A model generated the notes under the pieces. The model saw only the letters and a program-made list of their open reading frames with translations, was not told the origin of the DNA and ran no database searches. A stretch of DNA of 64,000 nucleotides. Source: Ochrobactrum quorumnocens. Its GTDB lineage: Bacteria; Pseudomonadota; Alphaproteobacteria; Rhizobiales; Rhizobiaceae. Made by a program: the position numbers and the translations under genes. The stretch covers positions 496,001 through 560,000 of the forward strand of contig NZ_CP022604.1 of the NCBI RefSeq assembly GCF_002278035.1, in the 5' to 3' direction. Positions 9,167-16,953 of this stretch are shown piece after piece; the stretch's first letter is position 1; every line of letters begins with the position of its first letter.

Positions 9167-10066
9167 ATGGCGCTCCAGAGCATGACAGGGTTTGCGCGCC
9201 ACGCGATGCAGTATGGCGCAGCCGATAATGAAGCGCGCATTGTGTGGGAAGTGCGCTCTGTGAACGGCAAAGGGCTGGATTTGCGCCTGCGCCTGCCGCA
9301 AGGGCTGGAAGGTGCTGAACACGCTGTCCGTTCGCTTCTGGCACGCTACTTTTCGCGCGGCAATTTTCAAGCGAGCCTTAATGTGGAGCGCGCGGAAGCT
9401 CAGGGTGGCTTTGTCATCAATCAGGCAATGCTTGATGAAGTACTGAAGCTCGGTGCAGAATTGCAAGCGAGACATGGACTTGCTCCGGCAAGTGTTGACG
9501 GCGTTCTCTCGCTGCGCGGCATTATCGATCAGGCACAGGTGTCGGAAGACGACAATGCGCGCGCTGGCCTTGAGGCTGCAGTCATTGCGGCTTTTGAAGC
9601 TGCACTCAAGTCAATTGCCGAGGCGCGTACCCATGAGGGGCAGTCACTTTTGACCATTCTTTCAGGTCATGTTGATACAATCGAGCACCTCACATCGGCG
9701 GCACGTAACGACCCGTCGCGTAGCGTAGAAGCTATCCGAACCCGATTGGCAGGGCAGGTATCGTTATTAATGGATACTGGGCGCGATCTCGATGAAACGC
9801 GCCTTTATCAGGAAGCTGCATTTCTCGCGACCAAAGCGGACATTCAGGAAGAGCTGGATCGGCTTGAAACGCATGTCGCATCTGCGCGCAAGTTGCTTGC
9901 AGATGGCGGTCCCATCGGGCGCAAGCTTGATTTTCTTTCACAGGAATTTAATCGCGAAGCGAATACATTGTGTTCAAAATCGAACGCAGCATCGATTACG
10001 GCAATCGGTCTTGAGCTGAAAGCGGTCGTTGATCAGTTTCGCGAACAGGTACAGAATCTGGAGTAA
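9167..10066 (+). CDS. YicC family endoribonuclease-like protein
   Basis: 299 residues from the ATG at 9167, chosen because AAAAAGGA is ten bases upstream and the family begins MxxSMTGFAR (here MALQSMTGFARH). The C-terminal DUF1732 region shows ADIQEELDRLETHV and GRKLDFLSQEFNREANTL, both hallmarks of YicC. YicC of E. coli has been reported as an RNase; a similar role here is inferred. The gene is six bases upstream of gmk, a frequent pairing in bacteria. Confidence 0.92.
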   Translation: MALQSMTGFARHAMQYGAADNEARIVWEVRSVNGKGLDLRLRLPQGLEGAEHAVRSLLARYFSRGNFQASLNVERAEAQGGFVINQAMLDEVLKLGAELQARHGLAPASVDGVLSLRGIIDQAQVSEDDNARAGLEAAVIAAFEAALKSIAEARTHEGQSLLTILSGHVDTIEHLTSAARNDPSRSVEAIRTRLAGQVSLLMDTGRDLDETRLYQEAAFLATKADIQEELDRLETHVASARKLLADGGPIGRKLDFLSQEFNREANTLCSKSNAASITAIGLELKAVVDQFREQVQNLE

Positions 10067-10072
10067 CGGAAA

Positions 10073-10735
10073 ATGGCCATCTCTTCGGTTGAACATGGCA
10101 TTGCACGCAGAGGCCTCATGGTGGTGATTTCTTCGCCCTCAGGTGCGGGGAAATCCACGATTGCGCGGCAGCTGCTCAACGATCCGGACATGAAGCTTTC
10201 GCTGTCAATTTCCGTTACGACGCGCGAACGCCGTCAAAGCGAAATCAATGGTGTGCATTATCACTTCATCACCAAGCGGGAATTCGAGCGACTGCGCGAC
10301 AATGACCAGCTGATTGAATGGGCGGAAGTACACGGCAACTTCTATGGTACGCTGCGCCAGACGGCTGAGGAAGCACTGGCCGATGGTCAGGATATGCTGT
10401 TCGACATCGACTGGCAGGGCGCTGAACAGTTGCAGGCCAAAATGCCTGCTGACGTGGTATCGATTTTCATTCTGCCGCCCACCATGCGCGAATTGCAGAA
10501 CCGCCTGAACCGCCGTGCCGAAGATACGGCGGACGTGATTGAAACACGGTTGCAGAATGCTCGTTTTGAAATCCAAAAATGGGTAAAATACGATTACATC
10601 GTCATCAATGAAGACCTTGAGCGGTCCTATTCGGGCATAAAGGGGATCATTGTTGCCGAGCGCCTGCGCCGCGACCGTCGTCCAGGACTGTTTGATTTCG
10701 TCACAGGACTTCTGGAAGAAGATCCGGCGGCTTAA
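10073..10735 (+). CDS. gmk: Guanylate kinase
   Basis: Phosphorylates GMP to GDP. 220 residues. The P-loop SSPSGAGKS is at residues 20-28, with the GMP-binding region [19 protein letters not shown] and the lid with [17 protein letters not shown]. Its stop codon TAA is the first triplet of the palindromic element at 10733-10834, so the element sits flush against the coding end. Confidence 0.97.
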   Translation: MAISSVEHGIARRGLMVVISSPSGAGKSTIARQLLNDPDMKLSLSISVTTRERRQSEINGVHYHFITKREFERLRDNDQLIEWAEVHGNFYGTLRQTAEEALADGQDMLFDIDWQGAEQLQAKMPADVVSIFILPPTMRELQNRLNRRAEDTADVIETRLQNARFEIQKWVKYDYIVINEDLERSYSGIKGIIVAERLRRDRRPGLFDFVTGLLEEDPAA

Positions 10736-10834
10736 AGCATTTGAACTAAAGTGCGAAGCGGTTTTGCGTGAGGTAAATGCGTAAAAAACAGATAGAGCAA
10801 TTCCAGCCGTTCAGTTTTAACTGAAGCCGCTCTA
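10733..10834 (+). repeat. Palindromic intergenic element, TAAAGCATT type (copy 1)
   Basis: Begins TAAAGCATTTGAAC, contains AAGTGCGAAGCGGTTTTGCG and ends in an inverted pair around GTTCAGTTTTAACTGAA with AGAGC...GCTCTA arms. The same architecture recurs at 15762, 31562 (inverted) and 51515. Size and palindromy resemble the roughly 105-bp Bru-RS elements of Brucella. Confidence 0.8.
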
Positions 10835-10867
10835 CATAGCCGCTATCAAAGCGGGGAGGACGAGCAT

Positions 10868-11620
10868 TTGAGGCCAGTCGTTATCGTGACAGGCGGCAGC
10901 AGAGGTATTGGCGCCGCTACCGCACGTCTCTTTGCCCGCGAAGGTTATGACGTTTGCATCAGTTATCTAAGCGATGCAGACGCAGCACTTGGCACAGTCG
11001 AAGCCTGCGAGGGTTTTGGTGCAAAAGCAATTGCTGTTCAGAGTGATGTGGCGAACCGCCAAGACGTCGAAGCCTTGTTTCTTGCCTGCGACAAGGCGCT
11101 CGGCGTCGTTTCTTGCCTCGTTAACAATGCGGGAGTCATCGGACAGAACACCCGAATCCAGGGGCTTCAGGACGATGCGCTCGAGCAAACCTTCAGAACT
11201 AATGTCTTTGGGTTGTTGTATTGCACACAGGAAGCGACACGCCGCATGTCCTCGGCCAATGGTGGTACAGGTGGCACGATTATCAATATCTCGTCTGTGG
11301 CAGCGGTTTTGGGAAGCCCGGGCGAGTACGTGCATTATGCTGCATCCAAAGGTGCGGTAGAAACCATCTCGATAGGGGCGGGAAAAGAGCTGGCACCTGA
11401 AGGTATCCGTGTGAATGCCATTCGGGTAGGTACAACCAATACCTCTATTCATATGTTGAGCGGAAACCCGGATCGACCAGCAAAGATTGCCGCAATGACA
11501 CCCATGGGTCGAATTGCCGAGCCGGAAGATATCGCGCAAACGGCTCTCTGGCTGGCTTCTGATAAATCAGGATTCGTTACCGGAACTGTCATTACGGTTG
11601 CGGGTGGCTTAAGCGTTTAA
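10868..11620 (+). CDS. SDR family oxidoreductase (YgfF-like)
   Basis: NAD(P)-dependent short-chain dehydrogenase of 250 residues. The cofactor motif TGGSRGIG is at 8-15, NNAG in the middle, a serine in NISSVAAV, the catalytic YAASK, and a normal C-terminal end (VTGTVITVAGGLSV). The start is TTG at 10868, placed seven bases after GGGGAGGA; no ATG exists nearby. Substrate unknown. It is separated from the fab/gmk block by a repeat element, so it belongs to an accessory patch. Confidence 0.85.
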   Translation: MRPVVIVTGGSRGIGAATARLFAREGYDVCISYLSDADAALGTVEACEGFGAKAIAVQSDVANRQDVEALFLACDKALGVVSCLVNNAGVIGQNTRIQGLQDDALEQTFRTNVFGLLYCTQEATRRMSSANGGTGGTIINISSVAAVLGSPGEYVHYAASKGAVETISIGAGKELAPEGIRVNAIRVGTTNTSIHMLSGNPDRPAKIAAMTPMGRIAEPEDIAQTALWLASDKSGFVTGTVITVAGGLSV

Positions 11621-11733
11621 TTTGGCTGATAATATCGTTGATGTTGTCGCTGGGGTTTCCGGTCGCGACTGGAATAGTTTTGGAGCATCTCGAATAGAAC
11701 TGCCCCATAAGTTTCTGGAAAGTTGTAGAAGCC

Positions 11734-12390
11734 GTGTCTTTCATAAGTCCTCCCACCAAGCACTGGTCTGTTGTCGAACTTCTGCATGAAACGGTCAAAA
11801 ACCCGAATATCCATGTGCGAGGAACACACAGCTATTACAGCAATGCTTGGACTGGCTCATTTGAGGAGAGCGTCGTTCGTTACTTGTACGGTGACGAATA
11901 CAGCCTGAAGGCTTGGGAATCCCAATGGCCGGTCGATCAGCTTTATATTGGCGACTACGTTTGCATTGGTGCAGAAGCAGTCATTCTGATGGGTGGAAAT
12001 CACACACATCGCACGGATTGGTTCAGTCTATATCCATTCCCTGAAGTCATTCTGGATGCATATCAAGGCAAGGGTGACACCAATATTGGCGATGGCGCAT
12101 GGATCGGAATGCGCGCGATGATCATGCCGGGGATCACTATTGGAGAAGGTGCCATCATCGCGTCCGGCGCAATCGTCACCAAAGATGTTGCACCTTATGC
12201 CATAGTGGCGGGCAATCCAGCCGTTCCTATTCGGTCTCGTTTTGCGGCATCGATTGTTGATACCCTTCTGAGCCTCGGAATATATGCTTGGGATCAACAA
12301 AAATTTGAAACATTGAGAGCGTTTCTCTGTGCCGATGACATTGATGCGCTTGTTGCGGCTTCAGCCCAATATGATGCAACTGGAGAATAG
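11734..12390 (+). CDS. Vat/CatB-like xenobiotic O-acetyltransferase
   Basis: 218 residues with a left-handed beta-helix (hexapeptide repeats: IGDGAWIGMRAMIMPGITIG, then GAIIASGAIVTKDV). The N terminus KNPNIHVRGTHSYYSN and the loop VILMGGNHTHRTDW carry the catalytic-type His shared by CatB chloramphenicol and Vat streptogramin acetyltransferases. It begins with GTG and no strong ribosome binding site is seen, so the start is uncertain. Chromosomal relatives are widespread and many confer no resistance; substrate cannot be read from the sequence. Confidence 0.8.
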   Translation: MSFISPPTKHWSVVELLHETVKNPNIHVRGTHSYYSNAWTGSFEESVVRYLYGDEYSLKAWESQWPVDQLYIGDYVCIGAEAVILMGGNHTHRTDWFSLYPFPEVILDAYQGKGDTNIGDGAWIGMRAMIMPGITIGEGAIIASGAIVTKDVAPYAIVAGNPAVPIRSRFAASIVDTLLSLGIYAWDQQKFETLRAFLCADDIDALVAASAQYDATGE

Positions 12391-12400
12391 AGTTTCCTCT

Positions 12401-12691
12401 TCATTCCAGTCTGATTTTCAACCGGTCCGTATCGGCCACTAACTGCCGAAAAGCTTCCAGAAATGGTTTGCCACCGAGTGTCTTTAGCTTGCTCAAAGCT
12501 TCGACATTCTTGAACACCAGTTCGCACTCGCCGGGCCAGCCGGGGCCACCCCATTGCACACCATCCCAGAATGAATCGAGTGTGTAACCGAAGGATTCCG
12601 GGTCGAGAACAAGCACCGTATCGAGATAGCGTTGCCAGAGTTCTTTAGGAGAACTTACGCCAACGCAGTCTATTTCATAGACCGGCAGCAT
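12401..12691 (-). CDS. Barstar-like ribonuclease inhibitor
   Basis: 96 residues from the ATG at 12691. The pattern is that of the barstar fold: an N-terminal strand (LPVYEID), helix SSPKELWQRYLDTV, then FGYTLDSFWDGVQW (compare barstar YYGENLDALWD), and the last strand RLKIRLE. Barstar relatives bind and block secreted guanyl-specific RNases in the cytoplasm. The ATG overlaps the stop of the upstream small membrane gene (TGATG), so the two are translationally coupled. No RNase gene was found in the window. Confidence 0.7.
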   Translation of the reverse strand: MLPVYEIDCVGVSSPKELWQRYLDTVLVLDPESFGYTLDSFWDGVQWGGPGWPGECELVFKNVEALSKLKTLGGKPFLEAFRQLVADTDRLKIRLE

Positions 12692-12837
12692 CAATCGATC
12701 AGAATGAGGATCGCGTCTACGACGGCGAGTGTGAAGAGCAGGGCGATCATGCTTGCTGCTGCAATTACCATCATGCGCTTTTGCCGGGAGCGCTTTTCAG
12801 GCTGCTTTCCGCTCCAGTCATATGGCGTTTCAGGCAT
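12691..12837 (-). CDS. Small single-span membrane protein (48 aa)
   Basis: A short gene with an excellent ribosome binding site, GGAGGAG four bases before the ATG at 12837. The product begins MPETPYDWSGKQPEKRSRQKR, a charged cytoplasmic head, followed by one hydrophobic helix from about residue 22 to 47 (MMVIAAASMIALL, then FTLAVVDAILILID). The stop TGA overlaps the ATG of the barstar-like gene. Function unknown. The order suggests that it and the barstar-like protein are made together. Confidence 0.7.
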   Translation of the reverse strand: MPETPYDWSGKQPEKRSRQKRMMVIAAASMIALLFTLAVVDAILILID

Positions 12838-12850
12838 TATCTCCTCCGGC

Positions 12851-12896
12851 TCAGAGCATTTCTGGATCAAGTTGAACCATCGTAATGTGCTCTAAT
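12851..12896. repeat. Palindromic element with AGAGC...GCTCT arms
   Basis: Imperfect inverted repeat beginning CAGAGCATTTCTGG and ending TAATGTGCTCTAA, with GATCAAGTTGAACC in the middle. Similar short forms lie at 38945, 56262 and 45943. The stop codon of the small minus-strand ORF at 12892 is part of its end. Confidence 0.65.
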
Positions 12897-13080
12897 TTAT
12901 CGCTTCGACCAGTCTCCATGGATCCTGATCTTTGTAAACGTGCACATCACTGCGCCCGTCTGCAAGATAAACTGTGCCCTGAGCACCATAAAATTTGCCG
13001 TCGGGGTATTTCATGACGATGAGCACTTCATATCCGCGTGCATCTTTATAGACACCGCCTGTTCGGATTTTCAGTGATAT
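12892..13080 (-). other. Possible 62-aa gene with ATA at the expected start position
   Basis: An open frame whose translation looks protein-like (TGGVYKDARGYEVLIVMKYP, then DGKFYGAQGTVYLADGR, ending DPWRLVEAIN). No ATG, GTG or TTG stands at a sensible place. An ATA at 13080 lies seven bases after AAAGGA, exactly where a start should be; a CTG six bases earlier is too close to that site. It may be a gene with a lost or rare start codon, or a short remnant starting at an internal ATG (about 40 residues). The stop TAG belongs to the adjoining repeat. I do not recognise the family. Confidence 0.4.
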
Positions 13081-13097
13081 GGCCAGTTCCTTTAAGT

Positions 13098-13463
13098 CTA
13101 TAGCTGCTGAATGGCGATGCGGTTGCCTTCGCTATCGAGAATTTCGGCAACAAAACCACCATCTGGAAGAGCAGTCTTTGGGAACAGCAAATCACTGCCA
13201 ATCGCGGTTGCACGGGCAATGACCGCATCAATGTCGGTCACGCTGAAATAGATGATCGCCCCGTTGACGGTCGGCACATAGACTTCGCCTTCGGCCAGCG
13301 CGCAGCTTGCGCCTTCCTTGCCTTCCTCAAAAGGGAAATAGGCCATGCGGTTACCGTGGATTTCGGCAATCTTGCCAAAACCAACACGAAATACATCGGA
13401 ATAAAACGCGATAGCACGGTCTATATCTGTGACCGGAATTTCGACATGGGCGATTATATTCAT
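13098..13463 (-). CDS. VOC family (glyoxalase-like) protein
   Basis: 121 residues forming one vicinal-oxygen-chelate module pair. It opens with AHVEIPVTDIDRAIAFYSDVF and ends FVAEILDSEGNRIAIQQL, the usual betaalphabetabetabeta signatures. The likely metal ligands include His6 and the Glu of AEILD. VOC proteins include glyoxalases, dioxygenases and antibiotic-binding proteins; the sequence does not tell which. The start is the ATG at 13463 after GGGAGAACGTGC. Confidence 0.85.
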   Translation of the reverse strand: MNIIAHVEIPVTDIDRAIAFYSDVFRVGFGKIAEIHGNRMAYFPFEEGKEGASCALAEGEVYVPTVNGAIIYFSVTDIDAVIARATAIGSDLLFPKTALPDGGFVAEILDSEGNRIAIQQL

Positions 13464-13496
13464 GCACGTTCTCCCGGTTGCAGCAGTCCCTTCTCA

Positions 13497-13572
13497 CTAG
13501 TGGTCTGATTCCGACATTTGCATCTCTCGGATACAGGCATTGGACAAATGTCGGAATCAAGAAGACCACTAG
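13497..13572. repeat. Palindromic element D1 (CTAGTGGTC...GACCACTAG)
   Basis: The long inverted arms ACTAGTGGTCTGATTCCGAC and its near complement flank a central segment of about 20 bases. It lies between the VOC gene and the next gene and is followed 14 bases later by the related element D2. Confidence 0.85.
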
Positions 13573-13577
13573 CAAGT

Positions 13578-14198
13578 TTATGAATCTAGTGGATTTTTCG
13601 AATTTGACGTTTGAAGCAGCGTATGTGTCAGTTGGGATTCAAACGTCAAATTCAATCCACTAGCCTTTTTGATGGAACCGAGAATTCGGTTGCGGATCAG
13701 GCCGCTGATGGGGCGTATCAGATACCAATATGGCAGAAAACGAAGATGGCTGGCACGGTCGGGGCAAAATACCCGCGTTTCGGTGACAAGACGCGCTTTC
13801 TCACCTCGTTCGGTTACGGTGAAGGTAAGCGCCAGCTTTGCAACGCCCGGTGTGCGGAAAGCCAGATAGGCCTCTACGCTTTCGATTTTGAAGAGGCCGA
13901 AATTAGCCTTCCAGAATTGTCCTATAAGCCCATAGACCACTGCCTGGCCCGGTTCATGTTCAAGCAAGGTAAACTCATGCAGGCCGAAGGGTTGTGCGAC
14001 TGAGCTTTCACGTCCGCGCAAGCGTGCGATTGCTCGCATGGGTAATTCGCGCAGGCCAATCATGCTGCGGAAAAACAAGTCCGTCTCAGGTCGATAAGCT
14101 ATGGCTGCCTGCAAGACTACCTCGGGCGAGGCGTTCACATCGCAGCCATGGATTTCGTTGAAGCGATAATTCGGTAGATACTTATCGATCAGCTGCAT
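13578..14198 (-). CDS. Unrecognised protein with repeat-encoded C terminus
   Basis: 206 residues. The first 180 look like a genuine cytoplasmic domain (NEIHGCDVNASPEVV, LPMRAIARLRG, FGLHEFTLLEHEPGQ, VYGLIGQFWKANFGL, GVAKLALTFTVTERG), resembling SRPBCC-type lipid-binding proteins, though I cannot name the family with confidence. The last 26 or so residues (from about GLNLTFESQ to NPLDS) are the translation of palindromic element D2, so the original stop has been replaced. It sits tail-to-tail with no partner and eight bases downstream of tldD's end. Confidence 0.7.
   Translation of the reverse strand: MQLIDKYLPNYRFNEIHGCDVNASPEVVLQAAIAYRPETDLFFRSMIGLRELPMRAIARLRGRESSVAQPFGLHEFTLLEHEPGQAVVYGLIGQFWKANFGLFKIESVEAYLAFRTPGVAKLALTFTVTERGEKARLVTETRVFCPDRASHLRFLPYWYLIRPISGLIRNRILGSIKKASGLNLTFESQLTHTLLQTSNSKNPLDS
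13586..13663. repeat. Palindromic element D2 inside the 3' end of a gene
   Basis: The 78-base inverted repeat begins CTAGTGGATTTTTCGAATTT and ends TTCAAACGTCAAATTCAATC plus CACTAG. It has the same CTAGTGG ends as D1 but a different interior. Its length is a multiple of three (26 codons) and it is read through in the frame of the minus-strand gene. Confidence 0.85.
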
Positions 14199-14207
14199 GG
14201 CGGAATT

Positions 14208-15620
14208 TTAAACCGCAGTGCCGCCGACCGTAACCTGATCCATACGCAGATGCGGTTGACCCACGCCTACTGGCACCCATTGTCCACCCTTGCCGCAATT
14301 ACCGCTGCCGGTATCGAGCTTCATGTCGTTGCCGATCATCGAAATGCGTTGCATGGCGTCCGGGCCGTTGCCGATTAGCATGGCCCCCTTGATCGGTGCC
14401 CCGACCTTGCCGTCCTCGATCATATAGGCTTCCGTGCAGCCAAATACGAACTTCCCAGACGTTATATCCACCTGCCCACCGCCAAAGGAAACGGCATAAA
14501 TGCCCTTCTTCATGGAGGCGATGATCTCGTCCGGCGTCTTGTCTCCTGAAAGCATATAGGTGTTGGTCATGCGTGGCATTGGCGCATGTGCATAAGATTC
14601 GCGGCGACCATTGCCGGTTGCTTCCATGCCCATCAGACGTGCATTCTGCCGGTCCTGCATGTAATTGACGAGCTTGCCGTCTTCGATGAGCACAGTGCGA
14701 TTGGTGGGCGTGCCTTCATCATCGATGGTCAGCGAACCGCGGCGCTCTGAAATAGTACCATCATCAACAACGGTGACCCCCTTCGACGCTACCTGTTGTC
14801 CGAGCAGCCCCGCAAAGGCCGAAGTCTTCTTGCGGTTGAAATCACCCTCAAGGCCGTGGCCGACAGCTTCATGCAACATCACACCCGGCCAGCCGTTGCC
14901 GAGAACGATGTCGTAAGTGCCAGCAGGGGCAGGGACGGCTTCAAGATTGACGAGCGCCTGACGCAGCGCTTCATCGGCCACATGCTGCCAGCTTTCGGTG
15001 GTGATGAAGTCGCCAAAGCCCTTGCGTCCGCCAAGCGTATGCGAGCCCGATTCCTGACGATCGCCATTGCCTGCAACGACGGAAACGCTGAGCCGAACCA
15101 TTGGACGTATATCGCGAACGAAATGCCCGTCAGCGCGAAGAATCTCAACATGCTGCCATGAGCCTGCAATTGAGACAGATACCTGCCGCACCTTCGGGTC
15201 TTTCGCGCGCAGATAAGCATCGATCTTCTGCAGAAGCTGGACCTTAGCGTCGAAGGTCGGCGAGCCGATAGGGTTCTCGTCGGTATAAAGATGGCGGTTG
15301 GTGCCGGACGGAGCTGCCGCATAGGTACCGCTATGACCGGTCAGTGTTGCGGAAACCGCATCAGACGCACGCTTGAGGGCTGCAAGCGACAAATCACCTG
15401 CATGCGCATAGCCGATGGCTTCGCCTGCAACGGCGCGCAGGCCGAAACCCTGATCCTGATTGAAAGAGCCGGTCTTCAGCCGTCCATTATCGAAGACAAG
15501 CGCCTCCGCTTCGCGATACTCCATGAAGAGTTCGCCATCATCGCTGCCTTTCAGGCTCTGCGAAACAAGGCGTTCAATATCGTCACGGTTGGCGTCGAAG
15601 CTATCGATCAGGCTCTTCAT
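14208..15620 (-). CDS. tldD: Metalloprotease TldD
   Basis: Zinc peptidase that with TldE (PmbA) degrades or matures peptides such as CcdA and microcin B17 in E. coli. 470 residues from the ATG at 15620, preceded by AGGA; an upstream in-frame ATG at 15650 would add ten residues unlike the family. The metal motif HEAVGHGLEGDFNRK (near residue 255) has the HExxxH of the family, and the C-terminal GGGQVDITSGKFVFGCTEAY is conserved. tldE is not in the window. Confidence 0.95.
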   Translation of the reverse strand: MKSLIDSFDANRDDIERLVSQSLKGSDDGELFMEYREAEALVFDNGRLKTGSFNQDQGFGLRAVAGEAIGYAHAGDLSLAALKRASDAVSATLTGHSGTYAAAPSGTNRHLYTDENPIGSPTFDAKVQLLQKIDAYLRAKDPKVRQVSVSIAGSWQHVEILRADGHFVRDIRPMVRLSVSVVAGNGDRQESGSHTLGGRKGFGDFITTESWQHVADEALRQALVNLEAVPAPAGTYDIVLGNGWPGVMLHEAVGHGLEGDFNRKKTSAFAGLLGQQVASKGVTVVDDGTISERRGSLTIDDEGTPTNRTVLIEDGKLVNYMQDRQNARLMGMEATGNGRRESYAHAPMPRMTNTYMLSGDKTPDEIIASMKKGIYAVSFGGGQVDITSGKFVFGCTEAYMIEDGKVGAPIKGAMLIGNGPDAMQRISMIGNDMKLDTGSGNCGKGGQWVPVGVGQPHLRMDQVTVGGTAV

Positions 15621-15930
15621 AAAAATAATCCTGCGGCATGTGTTTGCCACAGGATGTAAGCGCTAAATCGGTTGAGAACAACCTTGAGATTAAGAAGTGT
15701 CGCGATTCTGGGGATGGCGAGGCGAAAATCGTTGGCCGCGAGAACCGGAACGCAATGTACTTAAAGCATTTCCAGCAAAAGTGGGAACCGGTTTTGCGCT
15801 CGGAAATGCGCAAAAACAAATAGTTACAGCGGTTCCAACGATTCAATATCAACGGGAACCGCAGTAAAGGTACACGAGCACCGGAAGCACAACGGAATGC
15901 GGTTTGCAGCCCGTCGGCGCCGGAATCCTA
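15621..15930. other. Intergenic region between tldD and ialB-like gene
   Basis: 310 bases. It contains one palindromic element (15762-15863) and presumably the tldD promoter. No open frame with protein character was seen. Confidence 0.6.
15762..15863 (+). repeat. Palindromic intergenic element, TAAAGCATT type (copy 2)
   Basis: Same order of blocks as the element at 10733: TTAAAGCATTTCCAGCAAAA, AAGTGGGAACCGGTTTTGCG, GGAAATGCGCAAAAACAAAT, then an inverted pair GCGGTTCC / GGAACCGC around ATTCAATATC. Confidence 0.85.
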
Positions 15931-16536
15931 TCAAGGCAAGGCGTCGAAGCCCTCACCAAAACCTTTGAGATCTACAGGAATGCCAACGCCTTCTTCCGGT
16001 GTCTGGAAGACGATGAAGGTCGCAGACTTGCCGTTGCGGAAGGTATTGAGCAACTCGTCTTCAAGGATAACTTCTGCATAGCAGCCGTCTTCAAAGCAAC
16101 GCACGAAATAGGCGCGGCCGATATCCTTGCCGTCGACATTGAGGCCGAGACCATTTGGCAGCAAGACGCCGAGTGGTGCAAGAACACGCAAAATCCGGGC
16201 CTTGTTGTCAGCGGTCTTGAGGACAACGACCGAAAGCCCAAGTTCAGGACGCTTGGCAGCAACCACATTCTGAATGAGCGCACATTGCTCGGTCTTGGCA
16301 CCTGCAGGCGTGTCGCAAAGGATCGCCCACGCGCCATGCTGCGACTTGAGTGTGCCGCTTTGCTGCGGTGTCGCAGATTGCGATTGCGACGGGGCCTGTG
16401 TTGGTGCTGGAAGCTGCGTCGGAGTTTCCTGCGCGACAGACGGCATTGCTGCAGCTGCGAGTACCACAGCGGTACCCGTTGCGAGGATGGCAAGACGCTG
16501 GAAAATCGAGCGGCGGGCGGATGTACGGAAAATCAT
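15931..16536 (-). CDS. Invasion-associated locus B (IalB) family protein
   Basis: Exported protein of 201 residues from the ATG at 16536, which follows CTGGAGA at seven bases. A longer frame upstream lacks a ribosome binding site. The signal peptide covers about residues 1-36 (basic start, IFQRLAILATGTAVVLAA, cut near SVAQ). A Pro/Gln/Ser-rich linker leads into the IalB domain with its four cysteines (AILCDT, TEQCALIQ, YFVRCFEDGCYAE). Named after Bartonella IalB; the molecular role is not established. Confidence 0.88.
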   Translation of the reverse strand: MIFRTSARRSIFQRLAILATGTAVVLAAAAMPSVAQETPTQLPAPTQAPSQSQSATPQQSGTLKSQHGAWAILCDTPAGAKTEQCALIQNVVAAKRPELGLSVVVLKTADNKARILRVLAPLGVLLPNGLGLNVDGKDIGRAYFVRCFEDGCYAEVILEDELLNTFRNGKSATFIVFQTPEEGVGIPVDLKGFGEGFDALP

Positions 16537-16953
16537 GAAATCTCCAGATCGAATCACCGGGACGTTACCCTCCGAAACAGGCGGTGAAAAGCTATTGTCG
16601 CTTCCGAGCCATAATCGCAAAGGTGATACCGGCATTGCATCCCAGATGCGTCCCCGGCAGTTGCATCCATTATCACGCGGCACGTTAGAGGAAACCTCTT
16701 GCTAAATCATGGCTTCATTATGTGTTTCTGTGGCTTTTCCCAAGTTTTCCCAAGTTTAGCTAGGGCTTGTGATGCTTTGTTGAATGAGCGGGATGCGTGG
16801 CTCTGACGCAGGGTTGCGCGCAAAAATGCCGCACAGGAACATATTCGCCTTCCTTGCGGTGTGCGTTAAGGTGTGATTTGAACGCTGACGGGGGATACGG
16901 CCGTCTAAACGTCCGGCGTCCAGCCTGAAAGGGCGAAAAGGGAGAGAGTTCTG
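16537..16953. other. Divergent intergenic region ialB-like / coxB
   Basis: 417 bases between two divergent genes, expected to hold both promoters. The coxB ribosome binding site (GGGAGAG) is at its right end. Frames crossing it on either strand are not protein-like. I see no repeat or hairpin worth listing. Confidence 0.5.

Noticed and set aside
12892..13098. Reading the small ORF as a barnase-like RNase partner of the barstar-like gene
   Set aside because: It lacks the RNase active-site Glu/His/Arg pattern, and it is not next to a signal peptide.
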